NCBI GenBank assembly: GCA_964496495.1
Contig: CAZBZU010000007.1
Span: 26,281-90,280 of the forward strand
Direction of reading: 5' to 3'
DNA: 64,000 bases
DNA from: JASBRS01 sp964496495
GTDB lineage: Bacteria; Deinococcota; Deinococci; Deinococcales; Trueperaceae
Numbering within the stretch: the first letter of the stretch is position 1; each line of letters starts with the position of its first letter. Below the pieces are notes generated by a model that did no database searches, was not told the DNA's origin, and saw nothing but the letters and a program-made list of their open reading frames with translations. Of the stretch, positions 15,492 to 23,338 are shown piece by piece. The position numbers and the translations under genes are program-made.

Positions 15492-17192
15492 ATGAAGCCA
15501 CCCGACGCTCCCACGTCAGGCACCCTGAAGGCCACGAGCCCTTCGCCGTCGCCAACCGTCGAGTCCCCTGCGGCGCCGCAGGGAAGCGCCGGCGAACGCG
15601 AGGTCGTCGTGAAGCCTCCGGCCGTGACGCGGCCCCGGCCGCCCTGGTGGCACCTCCGAGCGCTCATCGGCAGCCTTCGCGAGGGGCACGCAGCGCGGCT
15701 GGTGATGGAGCTGGTGCGCCAGAATCAGGACAGGGACAGCGAACCGATCGAGGGCAGGCTGCTCGATCTGGTGCTCCGCGAGACCGCCGCCACCGGCGGG
15801 TCCGTGCTCAGGTACCGTGCGGGCCGCTTCGTCGTCGAGGCGCAGGCCGGGACCGTGCCGCGGAGCATGCGAGAGCTGTGCCAGCAAGGCGTGCCCTACG
15901 GCGACACCCTCGTCTGGAGGGCGCGGCGCCAGGGCCGCCCGATCTACCTGGGCCGCTCGAGCAAGGAGCCCGCCGCCCGTCAGCGGCTCGCCGAGCTGGG
16001 GCTCGGGGCGCTCGCCATCGTCCCCGTGGCGGGCGACCGCGTCGGCGAGGAGCTCCTCATCGCGCTATACCACGACCGCCCGCACGACTGGCCGCACCGC
16101 ACCCGTGTCCTGCTCGACGGCGCCGCCAGCGTTCTCCTGGGAGCGATCATCCAGCGCGACACCGAGCACCGCCTCTCGGAGATGGTGCGCCTGCAGCGCG
16201 AGCTGCTGGCAACGCCGGTGGACAGCATGTACCAGCGGGCGCTCGAGACCGCCATGCGCGTGGTGCGCACCGCAGAGGCAGGCAGCCTGCTGGTGCGCGG
16301 CGCCGACGGGACCTTCCGCTATGTGGCCGCCGCCGGCTTCGATCTGGAGGGTCTCACCGACCTCCGTCTCAGCATCGACGCCATGAAGGTCTGGTACGGC
16401 GACGGCGAGCACTGGACGGCGGGCGTGCCTAGGGTACTGGTAACCACGGGCGATCAGAGCGTCAGCGACGTCAGCGCGCTCACCACCCCGCGCGACCGCA
16501 TGCGCAACGCCGGCCGCGTCGACGAGATCGCCGCCGACCTGTGCCTGCCGATCGCCTACCGAGGTGACGTGCTGGCCGTCCTCAACCTCGACTCCTTGCA
16601 CGACCCTCACGCCTTCGGCGCCACCGCCACCAGAGCCACGAGCGACCTCGCGCCGGTGGTCGGCTTCCTCCTGCACGAGACGGCTGCACGTGCGCGGCTC
16701 GACCTCGTGGCGCGCACCGACGAGCTCACCGGGCTCGGCAACCGGCGCATGTTCAACGAGCAGGCGGCCCGGGAGCTGGCGCTGGCGGCCCGCCACGGGG
16801 AGGAGCTCACCCTGCTGGTGATGGATCTCGCCCACTTCAAGGACCTCAACGACGCGTTCGGACACGTCGCAGGCGACGAAGCGCTGCGAAGGGTGGCACA
16901 GGCGGTGCTGGCGAGCGTGAGGGAGGCCGACACCGCCTTCCGCTGGGGCGGAGACGAGTTCGCCGCGCTCTTGCCCCGCTCCGGCCTGCGCACGGCCGAG
17001 GCCGTCGCCCGCCGTATCGAGGATCGCCTCTCTCACATCCACAGCGTCGGAGCACCGCTCCACATCAATGCCGGCGCGGCATCCGCGCCGGCCGACGGCA
17101 TCAACCTCGACGCGCTGCTCACCCGCGCCGACCACCGCATGTACCGCGCCAAGGCCGGGGCACGCGTGTGGGCATCCGACGCGGCGGCCTGA
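15492..17192 (+). CDS. Diguanylate cyclase with two GAF-like domains
   Basis: The 566-residue soluble protein makes the second messenger c-di-GMP from GTP. After a Pro/Ser-rich N-terminal tail (about 1-60) there are two GAF-like sensor regions, about 80-220 and 235-400. A GGDEF domain follows, starting at about 415 with DELTGLGNRRMF. The active-site motif is RWGGDEFAALLP (GGDEF at 486-490). An inhibitory I-site RxxD (READ, 477-480) lies the canonical five residues before it, so product feedback is expected. ATG 15492 has a weak GAGGT site. The ligand sensed by the GAF regions is unknown. Confidence 0.92.
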   Translation: MKPPDAPTSGTLKATSPSPSPTVESPAAPQGSAGEREVVVKPPAVTRPRPPWWHLRALIGSLREGHAARLVMELVRQNQDRDSEPIEGRLLDLVLRETAATGGSVLRYRAGRFVVEAQAGTVPRSMRELCQQGVPYGDTLVWRARRQGRPIYLGRSSKEPAARQRLAELGLGALAIVPVAGDRVGEELLIALYHDRPHDWPHRTRVLLDGAASVLLGAIIQRDTEHRLSEMVRLQRELLATPVDSMYQRALETAMRVVRTAEAGSLLVRGADGTFRYVAAAGFDLEGLTDLRLSIDAMKVWYGDGEHWTAGVPRVLVTTGDQSVSDVSALTTPRDRMRNAGRVDEIAADLCLPIAYRGDVLAVLNLDSLHDPHAFGATATRATSDLAPVVGFLLHETAARARLDLVARTDELTGLGNRRMFNEQAARELALAARHGEELTLLVMDLAHFKDLNDAFGHVAGDEALRRVAQAVLASVREADTAFRWGGDEFAALLPRSGLRTAEAVARRIEDRLSHIHSVGAPLHINAGAASAPADGINLDALLTRADHRMYRAKAGARVWASDAAA

Positions 17193-17226
17193 CGCGCGGC
17201 GGCGGCAGCCGCGGCTGAACCCTCCC

Positions 17227-17373
17227 TCAGCGGTACCCCCGGGCGAGCAAGATCCTGGCGCCGGCGTCGAAACCCCCGGGCGTGAGCACCTCGACGCCGG
17301 CGTCGGTGACGGCGGCCGGGCTCGAGACGACCATCTCGATCAGCGCGCCCGCCGAGCCGGTAAACCCGTCGCC
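17227..17373 (-). other. Gap between the cyclase and the carboxylase, with an open remnant
   Basis: The 181 bases after the cyclase contain no clear gene. On the minus strand the carboxylase frame stays open for 48 codons past its stop. It includes a protein-like run (ALIEMVVSSPAAV, then VEVLTPGGFDAGARILLARG) ending in TGA at 17227-17229. It could be a decayed gene end or simply open frame in GC-rich DNA. Confidence 0.25.
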
Positions 17374-18939
17374 TCAGAGCGGCATGTTGCCGTGCTTCTT
17401 GTAGGGCCGGCTCTGCTCCTTGCCCTCCAGCATCTGCAGGTGGCGGATGAGGTGACGGCGCGTGTCCTTGGGGTCGATCACGTCGTCGATGTAGCCATGG
17501 CCCGCCGCCACATAGGGGTTGTCGAAGCGGCGGCGGTACTCCTCGATGCGCTGCGCGCGGGCGCCGCCGGGGTCGCTCGCGCCCTTGATCTCGCGGCGGT
17601 AGATGATGTTGGCGGCCCCCTCCGCGCCCATCACGGCGACCGCCGAGGTGGGCCAGGCGAGCACCACGTCCGCGCCCATGTCGCGCGAGTTCATGGCCAG
17701 GTAGGCGCCGCCGTAGCTCTTGCGGACGATCAGCGTGATCTTGGGCACGGTCGCCTCGGCGTAGGCATAGAGCATCTTGGCGCCGTGGCGGATGATGCCG
17801 CCGTGCTCCTGCGCCACTCCCGGCAAGAAGCCGGTGACGTCGACGAAGGTGACGATGGGCACGTTGAAGGCGTCGCAGGTGCGGATGAAGCGCGAGGCCT
17901 TGTCGCTGGCGTCGATGGTGAGCGTGCCGGCCAGGTGCCGCGGGTTGTTCGCCACCACCCCCACCGACTGCCCGCCCAGGTGCGCGAAGCCGACCACGAT
18001 GTTGCGGGCGAAGTCGGGCTGGATCTCCAGGAAGATGCCGTCGTCGACGATGGTGCGCACCACGTCCACCATGGGGTAGGGACGGCGCTGGTCGGGGTGC
18101 ACGATGCCCAGCAGCTCCGGCGTCTCGCGGTCGTCCGCGTCGCGCGTCTCGCGCCTCGGCGGCGCCTCCTTGGCCGACTGTGGGAGGAAGGCCAGCAGCT
18201 CCCGCACCTTGCGCAGCACGGCGGCATCGTCCTCGGCCTCGAGGTGGGCGACGCCGGAGGTGCGGCTGTGCACGTCGGCGCCTCCCAGCTCCTCGAAGCT
18301 GACCTCCTCCTTGGTCACCGAGCGGATCACCTCGGGGCCGGTGATGAACATGTAGGAGCTGCCCTGCGCCATCAGCACGAAGTCGGTGAGCGCCGGGCTG
18401 TACACCGCGCCGCCCGCGCAGGGCCCCAGGATGGCCGAGATCTGCGGCACCACCCCGGAGTAGACGGCGTTGCGGAAGAACACCTCGCCGTAGCCCGAGA
18501 GCGAGTCGACCCCTTCCTGGATGCGGGCGCCGGCGGAGTCGTTGAGGCCCACGATGGGCGCGCCGGTGCGCACCGCCAGGTCCATGACGGCCGCGATCTT
18601 GCCGCCGTGCATCTTGCCCAGGCTGCCGCCCAGGACCGTGAAGTCCTGGCTGAACACGAACACGGTGCGCCCGTCCACCTCGCCGTAGCCGGTGACCACG
18701 CCCTCGCCGGGTGCCTCGATGCCCTCCATCAGCTCCCCGCCGCGATGCTTCACGAACACGCCGAGCTCCACGAACGAGCCCTCGTCGAGGAGCGCCTCGA
18801 CGCGCTCCCTGGCGGTCATCTTGCCGGCCTCGTGCTGCTTGCGCACGCGCTGTTCGCCGCCGCCGACCACGACGCGCTTGCGCCGCTCCTCCATGTCGGC
18901 GGTGAGCTCGTTCATCCAGGCCAAGGTGTCGTCGGACAC
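17374..18939 (-). CDS. pccB: Acyl-CoA (propionyl-CoA type) carboxylase beta subunit
   Basis: This 521-residue carboxyltransferase subunit moves CO2 from biotin to an acyl-CoA, most likely propionyl-CoA, giving methylmalonyl-CoA. It has the N-terminal KMTARERVEALLD, two crotonase-like halves with oxyanion-hole regions (ILGPCAGGAVYSPALTDF, and VRKSYGGAYLAMNSRDMG), GVDSLSGYGE and the typical ending KKHGNMPL. GTG 18939 has a GGAGG site 8 bases upstream. The biotin carboxylase and biotin carrier subunits and methylmalonyl-CoA mutase are not in the window, so the partner must be elsewhere. Acetyl-CoA or methylcrotonyl-CoA as substrate is less likely from sequence type. Confidence 0.9.
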   Translation of the reverse strand: MSDDTLAWMNELTADMEERRKRVVVGGGEQRVRKQHEAGKMTARERVEALLDEGSFVELGVFVKHRGGELMEGIEAPGEGVVTGYGEVDGRTVFVFSQDFTVLGGSLGKMHGGKIAAVMDLAVRTGAPIVGLNDSAGARIQEGVDSLSGYGEVFFRNAVYSGVVPQISAILGPCAGGAVYSPALTDFVLMAQGSSYMFITGPEVIRSVTKEEVSFEELGGADVHSRTSGVAHLEAEDDAAVLRKVRELLAFLPQSAKEAPPRRETRDADDRETPELLGIVHPDQRRPYPMVDVVRTIVDDGIFLEIQPDFARNIVVGFAHLGGQSVGVVANNPRHLAGTLTIDASDKASRFIRTCDAFNVPIVTFVDVTGFLPGVAQEHGGIIRHGAKMLYAYAEATVPKITLIVRKSYGGAYLAMNSRDMGADVVLAWPTSAVAVMGAEGAANIIYRREIKGASDPGGARAQRIEEYRRRFDNPYVAAGHGYIDDVIDPKDTRRHLIRHLQMLEGKEQSRPYKKHGNMPL

Positions 18940-19006
18940 GGATCCAGCCTCCGCTCCACTGGCGTTCCGCCCAGGATACCGTGGGCGCCGCCTGACGCCG
19001 CTACCG

Positions 19007-19456
19007 TCAGGGGGCCGAGGACGAGGTCGGGGGCTGCGCCGCGGCCGACGGCTCGCGTGCCGCAGGGGGTTGCTGGGTCACCGCTCGGAGCTCCTGCGGG
19101 TACATGAAGCCCTGCCGCCGCGCCAGGTCCTCGCGGTAGTGCTGGTCGCCGGCATGGTCGATCACCTGCTTCAACCCCTGCGCCTGGCTCTGCAGGTCGC
19201 CGACCTGCTGCTGCAGCCGGACGACCGCCCGCCGCTCCGACACGAAGCGCCAGCCCTCCACCCCCATCAGGAACAGGGCGTGCAGGCTACCCACCAGCGC
19301 CAGCACCGTCAACACACGATGAGCCCCGCGAGCCGCGACGGCGCGCCGAGCGCGACGGCGCTGTGCCGCTGCCCTCGCCTGCGGCTCGCTGCCGGCAACC
19401 ACGGCATCGGCGACCTCGGCGGTCGCCTCACCGTAGCCGCGGGGCACCACGCTCAC
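19007..19456 (-). CDS. FtsB/DivIC-like single-span coiled-coil protein
   Basis: The 149-residue protein has a basic cytoplasmic tail, one membrane helix (VLTVLALVGSLHALFLMGVEG), then a predicted coiled coil (RRAVVRLQQQVGDLQSQAQG) and a Pro/Ala/Ser-rich tail. This bitopic layout is that of septum formation initiator proteins (FtsB/DivIC), which help recruit the septal synthase. The match is by architecture more than by exact motif. Its GTG overlaps the galT stop by 4 bases, an odd partner for a division gene, so co-transcription with galT is likely. Confidence 0.6.
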   Translation of the reverse strand: MSVVPRGYGEATAEVADAVVAGSEPQARAAAQRRRARRAVAARGAHRVLTVLALVGSLHALFLMGVEGWRFVSERRAVVRLQQQVGDLQSQAQGLKQVIDHAGDQHYREDLARRQGFMYPQELRAVTQQPPAAREPSAAAQPPTSSSAP

Positions 19457-20454
19457 GGCTGGACCTCCTGCAGCGCCAGCGCCTCACGCAGGAAGCGGGC
19501 CGCGTCCTCGGGCGGGGTGGGGTTGACGTAGAAGCCGCTGCCCCAGTCGAAGCCCGCCTGCTGCGTGAGCCGCGGGAGCAGCTCGATGTGCCAGTGGAAG
19601 TGCGCGTCGCCCTCGCCGGGCAGGGTGTGGATGAGCATGTTGTAGGGCGGGCAGTCGAGGGCATCGTTGAGCGCGCGCACCACCGTCTGCAGCAGGTCGG
19701 CCAGCAGCGGCAGGGTGTTGGCCGCCACCGCCGTGAAGGCGCTCTCGTGCGCGCGCGGCAGGATCCACGTCTCGAAAGGGGTCTTGGCGGCGTAGGGCGC
19801 GATCGCGACATACGCCTCGTTGACGGTGACGACCCGCTCGCGCCGCTCGAGCTCGCGCTGGAGCACGTCGCAGAACAGGCAGCTGCCGTGGTCGCGGCCA
19901 TAGCGCTCGGCCGCCTCGACCTCCTCCTCCACCCAGCGGCTGCCCACCGGCACCGCCAGCACCTGGGCGTGCGGGTGCTGGTAGAGCGCGCCAGCGGCCA
20001 GGCCCACGTTGCGGGTGATCTGCACGTGACGGATGTCGGGATTGCCCGCCAGCAGGGCGAGCCGCTCGCGGTAGAGCCTCAGCACGTCCACCAGATGCCC
20101 GCGCGGCATGGCGTCGAGCGTCATGCGCGCGTCGGGGTGCTCCACGATCAGCTCCTGGTAGCCGCTCGACACCGCCTGGCGGAAGAGGTCGTCGCCCTCC
20201 TCGTGGAAGCTGCGGCCGTCGACCAGCGCCGAGGGGTGGGCGATGACGCGCATGCGCCACCCCGGCTCTCCCCTGCCGGTGCCGCTGGGACGCACCGCGT
20301 GCACCTCCGGGCCGGTCTCGCGCTCGTTGCCCGGGGAGAGCGGCGAGCGCTCGGGCAGCGGCATGACGCTGCCGAAGTCCGACGCCACCAGGCCGCGCTC
20401 CGGGGAGATGAGCACCCAGGCGCGGCCGAAGGGGTCCTTGCGGAAGAGCGGCAT
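19453..20454 (-). CDS. galT: Galactose-1-phosphate uridylyltransferase (GalT-like)
   Basis: GalT swaps UMP between UDP-glucose and galactose 1-phosphate in the Leloir pathway. The 333-residue protein has the catalytic HPHAQ at 160-164 with the nucleophilic His162. A second HIT-type cluster, AHFHWHIELLPR, is near the C-terminus, and FETWILPRAHES is the third conserved segment. The start ATG at 20454 is fixed by a TAGAAT box 8 bases upstream, although the frame remains open far beyond. No galK, galE or galM is near. A related ADP-glucose or general nucleotidyltransferase role is possible because the family is broad. Confidence 0.85.
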   Translation of the reverse strand: MPLFRKDPFGRAWVLISPERGLVASDFGSVMPLPERSPLSPGNERETGPEVHAVRPSGTGRGEPGWRMRVIAHPSALVDGRSFHEEGDDLFRQAVSSGYQELIVEHPDARMTLDAMPRGHLVDVLRLYRERLALLAGNPDIRHVQITRNVGLAAGALYQHPHAQVLAVPVGSRWVEEEVEAAERYGRDHGSCLFCDVLQRELERRERVVTVNEAYVAIAPYAAKTPFETWILPRAHESAFTAVAANTLPLLADLLQTVVRALNDALDCPPYNMLIHTLPGEGDAHFHWHIELLPRLTQQAGFDWGSGFYVNPTPPEDAARFLREALALQEVQP

Positions 20455-20462
20455 GCCGCCTG

Positions 20463-20468
20463 ATTCTA
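20463..20468 (-). promoter_or_regulatory. -10 box TAGAAT, 8 bases before galT (leaderless type)
   Basis: TAGAAT on the minus strand ends 8 bases before ATG 20454. The stretch between galT and the divergent oxidoreductase gene (20455-20640) otherwise contains no gene. Confidence 0.5.
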
Positions 20469-20628
20469 GCAACGAGCGCGCCGCAGACGGCGTGAGAAGC
20501 TTTATCCGTGCCCGTGCTGCAGGGGTCTCGGCCGGCTCGAGCCGGTGGCGCCCCGGCCCCTGCCGAGCCAGGCGCCCGCAGCGCTGCCGCTGTCGCCGGC
20601 GGCCCGTGCCTCGTCGTCGCAACGCGGT

Positions 20629-20634
20629 CATACT
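20629..20634 (+). promoter_or_regulatory. Candidate -10 box CATACT, 6 bases before the oxidoreductase gene
   Basis: CATACT ends 6 bases before ATG 20641. It deviates from TANNNT at the first position but matches the extended TATACT idea, and the spacing is that of the other leaderless starts. Confidence 0.4.
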
Positions 20635-20640
20635 GGCGCC

Positions 20641-21711
20641 ATGGCAGCGCTCTTCGATCCCCTCGACCTGCGCGGGGTGCGCCTCCGCAACCGTGTCGCC
20701 GTCTCGCCCATGTGCCAGTACAGCTCGGTCGACGGCTTCGCCGGCGACTGGCACCTCGTCCACCTGGGCGCGCGCGCCGCCGGCGGCGCCGGCCTGGTGA
20801 TGCTGGAGGCGACCGCGGTGGAAGCCCGCGGGCGCATCTCGCCGCGCGACCTGGGCCTGTGGCTCGACGCCCACGTCGACGGCCTGCGGCGCATTACCCG
20901 CTTCATCCACGAGGCCGGAGCGGCTGCAGGGGTGCAGCTGGCACACGCCGGCCGCAAGGCCAGCACCTGGCACCCCTGGGCGGAGAGCCGCGGCGCCGTG
21001 CCGGAGGCGGACGGCGGCTGGCAGGTGGTGGGCCCGACCGACGAGCCCTTCGCACCCGAGTATCCGCGTCCGGCCGCGCTCGCCCGGGACGGCATCGACG
21101 GCATCGTCCGCGCCTTCGGCGAGGCCGCCGCGCGCGCCCTCGACGCCGGCTTCGACGTGGTCGAGATCCACGGCGCCCACGGCTACCTGCTCCACAGCTT
21201 CCTCTCGCCCCTGGCGAACGACCGTGAGGACGCCTACGGCGGCGGGTTCGACGGCCGCACGCGCCTGCTGCGGGAGGTCGTCGACGCCGTCCGGCGGGCC
21301 TGGCCCGAGGACAAGCCGCTGTTCACCCGGCTGTCGGCAACGGACTGGGTCGACGGCGGCTGGGACGCCGACGACACCGTGCACCTGGCGCGCCGGCTGG
21401 CGGCACTCGGGGTCGACCTCGTCGACTGCTCCAGCGGCGGCGTGGTCCCCGGCGTGGCGGTGCCGACGGGGCCCGGCTACCAGGTCCCCTTTGCCGCGCG
21501 CGTGCGCGCCGAGTCGGGGGTGGCGTCGGGGGCGGTGGGCATGATCACGGAGCCGCAGCAGGCCGCCGACATCGTCGCCTCGGGCCGGGCCGATCTGGTG
21601 CTGCTCGCGCGCGAGATGCTGCGCAATCCCAGCTGGCCGCAGCAGGCGGCTCGGGCGCTGGGACTCGATCCCACGCCGCTGTTCCCGCTGCAGTACCTGC
21701 GCGCGCGCTGA
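20641..21711 (+). CDS. NADH:flavin oxidoreductase, class III (YqjM/Thermus-type) old yellow enzyme
   Basis: This 356-residue FMN enzyme reduces activated C=C bonds using NAD(P)H. It resembles the thermophilic-like class of old yellow enzymes, including the Thermus scotoductus enzyme. Shared features are RNRVAVSPMCQYSS with the class-typical Cys near FMN, QLAHAGRKAS, the substrate-binding pair in EIHGAHGYLLHSFLSPL, and LSATDWVDGGW. Also shared are DCSSGGVVPG and the phosphate-binding AVGMITEPQQA. The physiological substrate is unknown; quinones, enals or nitro compounds are likely. It converges on a marR gene only 10 bases away. Confidence 0.92.
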   Translation: MAALFDPLDLRGVRLRNRVAVSPMCQYSSVDGFAGDWHLVHLGARAAGGAGLVMLEATAVEARGRISPRDLGLWLDAHVDGLRRITRFIHEAGAAAGVQLAHAGRKASTWHPWAESRGAVPEADGGWQVVGPTDEPFAPEYPRPAALARDGIDGIVRAFGEAAARALDAGFDVVEIHGAHGYLLHSFLSPLANDREDAYGGGFDGRTRLLREVVDAVRRAWPEDKPLFTRLSATDWVDGGWDADDTVHLARRLAALGVDLVDCSSGGVVPGVAVPTGPGYQVPFAARVRAESGVASGAVGMITEPQQAADIVASGRADLVLLAREMLRNPSWPQQAARALGLDPTPLFPLQYLRAR

Positions 21712-21721
21712 CGGCGCGGCC

Positions 21722-22165
21722 TCAGCGCTGCTCGAGCACCGCGTTCAGGGTGGTGAGGCCGTCGATGGCAGACCGCAGTGTCTCCGGCGGCACGTGGGCG
21801 TAGCTCCGGCCGAGCGTCTCGCGCATCAGCTCGCGGATGCCCTCCACGGCGCGGTCGCCCGCCCGCGTCGACGCCAGCCGGAAGCGGCGATGATCGTGGG
21901 CGTCGACGCTGCGGGTGAGGTAGCCCTTCGACTCGAGGCGCTCGAGCACCCGGCTGACGCTGGCCGGCGGCATGTTGAGGCGAGCCGCCACCCCTCCGGG
22001 GTGCACCTCCCCGCTCTGGACCATGCGCAGCACAAGATGGTCCTTGGTGGTGATGCCGAACGCGGGCACCAGCACCTCGTCGAAGGTGCGGGTGAGGTGC
22101 CGAGAGAGCCTCAACACCAGCCTGGCCAGGTCGAGGTAGTCGGCGGAGCCGGGCGTCCCTTTCAT
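21722..22165 (-). CDS. MarR family transcriptional regulator
   Basis: The 147-residue protein is a winged-helix repressor-type dimer. It has an N-terminal helix pair for dimerisation, the DNA-reading helix region GGVAARLNMPPASVSRVLERLESKG, given here as GGVAARLNM followed by PASVSRVLERLE, and the wing DAHDHRRFRLASTRAG with the Asp-x-Arg-Arg pattern of the family. Such regulators often respond to phenolic ligands. The start is ATG 22165 with a TAAACT box 7 bases upstream. The neighbour ending 10 bases away is an oxidoreductase on the other strand, a plausible but unproven target. Confidence 0.9.
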   Translation of the reverse strand: MKGTPGSADYLDLARLVLRLSRHLTRTFDEVLVPAFGITTKDHLVLRMVQSGEVHPGGVAARLNMPPASVSRVLERLESKGYLTRSVDAHDHRRFRLASTRAGDRAVEGIRELMRETLGRSYAHVPPETLRSAIDGLTTLNAVLEQR

Positions 22166-22172
22166 CCGGAAC

Positions 22173-22178
22173 AGTTTA
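22173..22178 (-). promoter_or_regulatory. -10 box TAAACT, 7 bases before marR (leaderless type)
   Basis: TAAACT on the minus strand ends 7 bases before ATG 22165, with no ribosome-binding site between them. Confidence 0.5.
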
Positions 22179-22240
22179 CCGCGTGGTGGTGGGCGATGCC
22201 TGCGGTCGCCGAGGAGGTGGCGGGCGGCGCCCCCGCGCGT

Positions 22241-22396
22241 ACCGGCCCCACGCGCGCACGGGCGCGTCNNNNNNNNNNNNNNNNNNNNNNNNNNNNNNNN
22301 NNNNNNNNNNNNNNNNNNNNNNNNNNNNNNNNNNNNNNNNNNNNNNNNNNNNNNNNNNNNNNNNNNNNACCGGCCCCACGCGCGCACGGGCGCGTC
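22241..22396. repeat. Scaffold gap (100 N) flanked by an identical 28-bp direct repeat
   Basis: The N-run at 22269-22368 has exactly the same 28 bases on each side (22241-22268 and 22369-22396). The repeat contains a 6-bp inverted pair, ACGCGC and GCGCGT, with a 6-base spacer. The contigs therefore ended in the same sequence. It may be one copy artificially split, a tandem array that could not be assembled, or a dispersed repeat. The rest of the 257 bases between marR and nucS shows no gene. Confidence 0.85.
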
Positions 22397-22422
22397 AGGC
22401 GACGCCTAGGGCCTCGCCGCGA

Positions 22423-23193
22423 CTACGAGGTCGCGGCCTCGAACAGCAGCGGCTGCGAGGCGCCGCCGTCGTCGACCTCGGGCAGGGCCGACAGCTCGCG
22501 GAACTCCAGGCCGAGGTTGCCCAGCTGCGTCAGCGCAGGGGCGGTCGCCGACGGTGCGGCCAGGATGCCACGCACCTGTTCGCCGGTGGCCCGGCGTACG
22601 CTCTCCACGTAGCGGCTGAGCTGATGCACTGCCTCGTGGCTGGCCTTGCCGCGCTTCAGCTCCACCACCACCAGCCTCCCCGCGGCGTCGCGGGCGAACA
22701 GGTCGATGCCGCCCACGTCGGTGGGCAGCTCGCGGTCGAGCACCTCGAGCCCCGCCTCGACGACCTCCGGGTGGCGCGCCAGCCGGCGCTGCATCTCCGC
22801 CTCGCTGCCGACCAGCACGAAGTCCCCGCCCTCCGAGAGGCGCACGGCCAGCGCCATGGCGGGGGCGAGGAAGGCCACCCGCACCATCTCGCTGGGGGTG
22901 AAGCGCTCGGCCCGCAGGACCGCCACGCCGTCCTCCACGCCGACCACGATGTCGTCGGTCTGCGGCTGCCAGTTGACCGGCTTGACGCTGCGGTAGTTGT
23001 GCACCTGGACGCTGCCGTCCTGCTTGACCATCACCAGGTAGTCCCCGGCCTCGGCCACGCTGGCGGCGCGGCCGCTGTAGAGGACCTCGCACTCCGAGAA
23101 CACCTGCACCAGCCGGTCGCCGGCGCGGAGTTGCTCGTCGAGGAATTCCGCCAGGGCCGCGGGCTCCGGCAGGTCCAATTGGGCGACGACCAC
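22423..23193 (-). CDS. nucS: Endonuclease NucS (EndoMS), mismatch-specific
   Basis: NucS cuts both strands at mismatches or flaps and provides non-MutS mismatch repair in archaea, Actinobacteria and some Deinococcota. The 256-residue protein has an N-terminal beta-rich DNA-binding domain (SGRAASVAEAGDYLVMVKQD region, with HNYRSVKPVNWQP). The C-terminal RecB-like nuclease domain carries GGIDLFARDAAGRLVVVELK (catalytic Asp, Glu and Lys) and QLSRYVESVR. GTG 23193 is set by a TAGACT box 7 bases upstream. It is divergent from nfo, making a DNA-repair pair. The C-terminus lacks an obvious clamp-binding motif, although QPLLF near the end may serve as one. Confidence 0.92.
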   Translation of the reverse strand: MVVAQLDLPEPAALAEFLDEQLRAGDRLVQVFSECEVLYSGRAASVAEAGDYLVMVKQDGSVQVHNYRSVKPVNWQPQTDDIVVGVEDGVAVLRAERFTPSEMVRVAFLAPAMALAVRLSEGGDFVLVGSEAEMQRRLARHPEVVEAGLEVLDRELPTDVGGIDLFARDAAGRLVVVELKRGKASHEAVHQLSRYVESVRRATGEQVRGILAAPSATAPALTQLGNLGLEFRELSALPEVDDGGASQPLLFEAATS

Positions 23194-23200
23194 GGCCGCG

Positions 23201-23206
23201 AGTCTA
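23201..23206 (-). promoter_or_regulatory. -10 box TAGACT for nucS (leaderless type)
   Basis: TAGACT on the minus strand ends 7 bases before GTG 23193. The same hexamer and spacing occur in front of the divergent nfo gene. Confidence 0.55.
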
Positions 23207-23325
23207 CCACTCCGTCCCTGCCGTCTCCGGCGCCGGGACGCGGCGCCCCGCGGGGGCCGGCGGCGCCGCGGTTGGCGGCCCAGGGGTCGGCAGCGTCGCG
23301 GCGGGCGGCGCGGCCGGCGGCGCGG

Positions 23326-23331
23326 TAGACT
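23326..23331 (+). promoter_or_regulatory. -10 box TAGACT for nfo (leaderless type)
   Basis: TAGACT is followed by 7 bases and ATG 23339. It mirrors the nucS promoter across a 119-bp spacer with no other obvious element. Confidence 0.55.
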
Positions 23332-23338
23332 GCCGCCC

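Noticed and set aside
17227..17373. A 48-codon extension of the acyl-CoA carboxylase by stop readthrough
   Set aside because: The protein already ends at the family's normal KKHGNMPL terminus, so the open frame beyond the stop is most likely chance or a remnant.
22241..22396. A CRISPR array at gap 1
   Set aside because: Only one repeat copy is visible on each side, no spacer is readable and no cas gene is in the window. Kept as a repeat, not called CRISPR.
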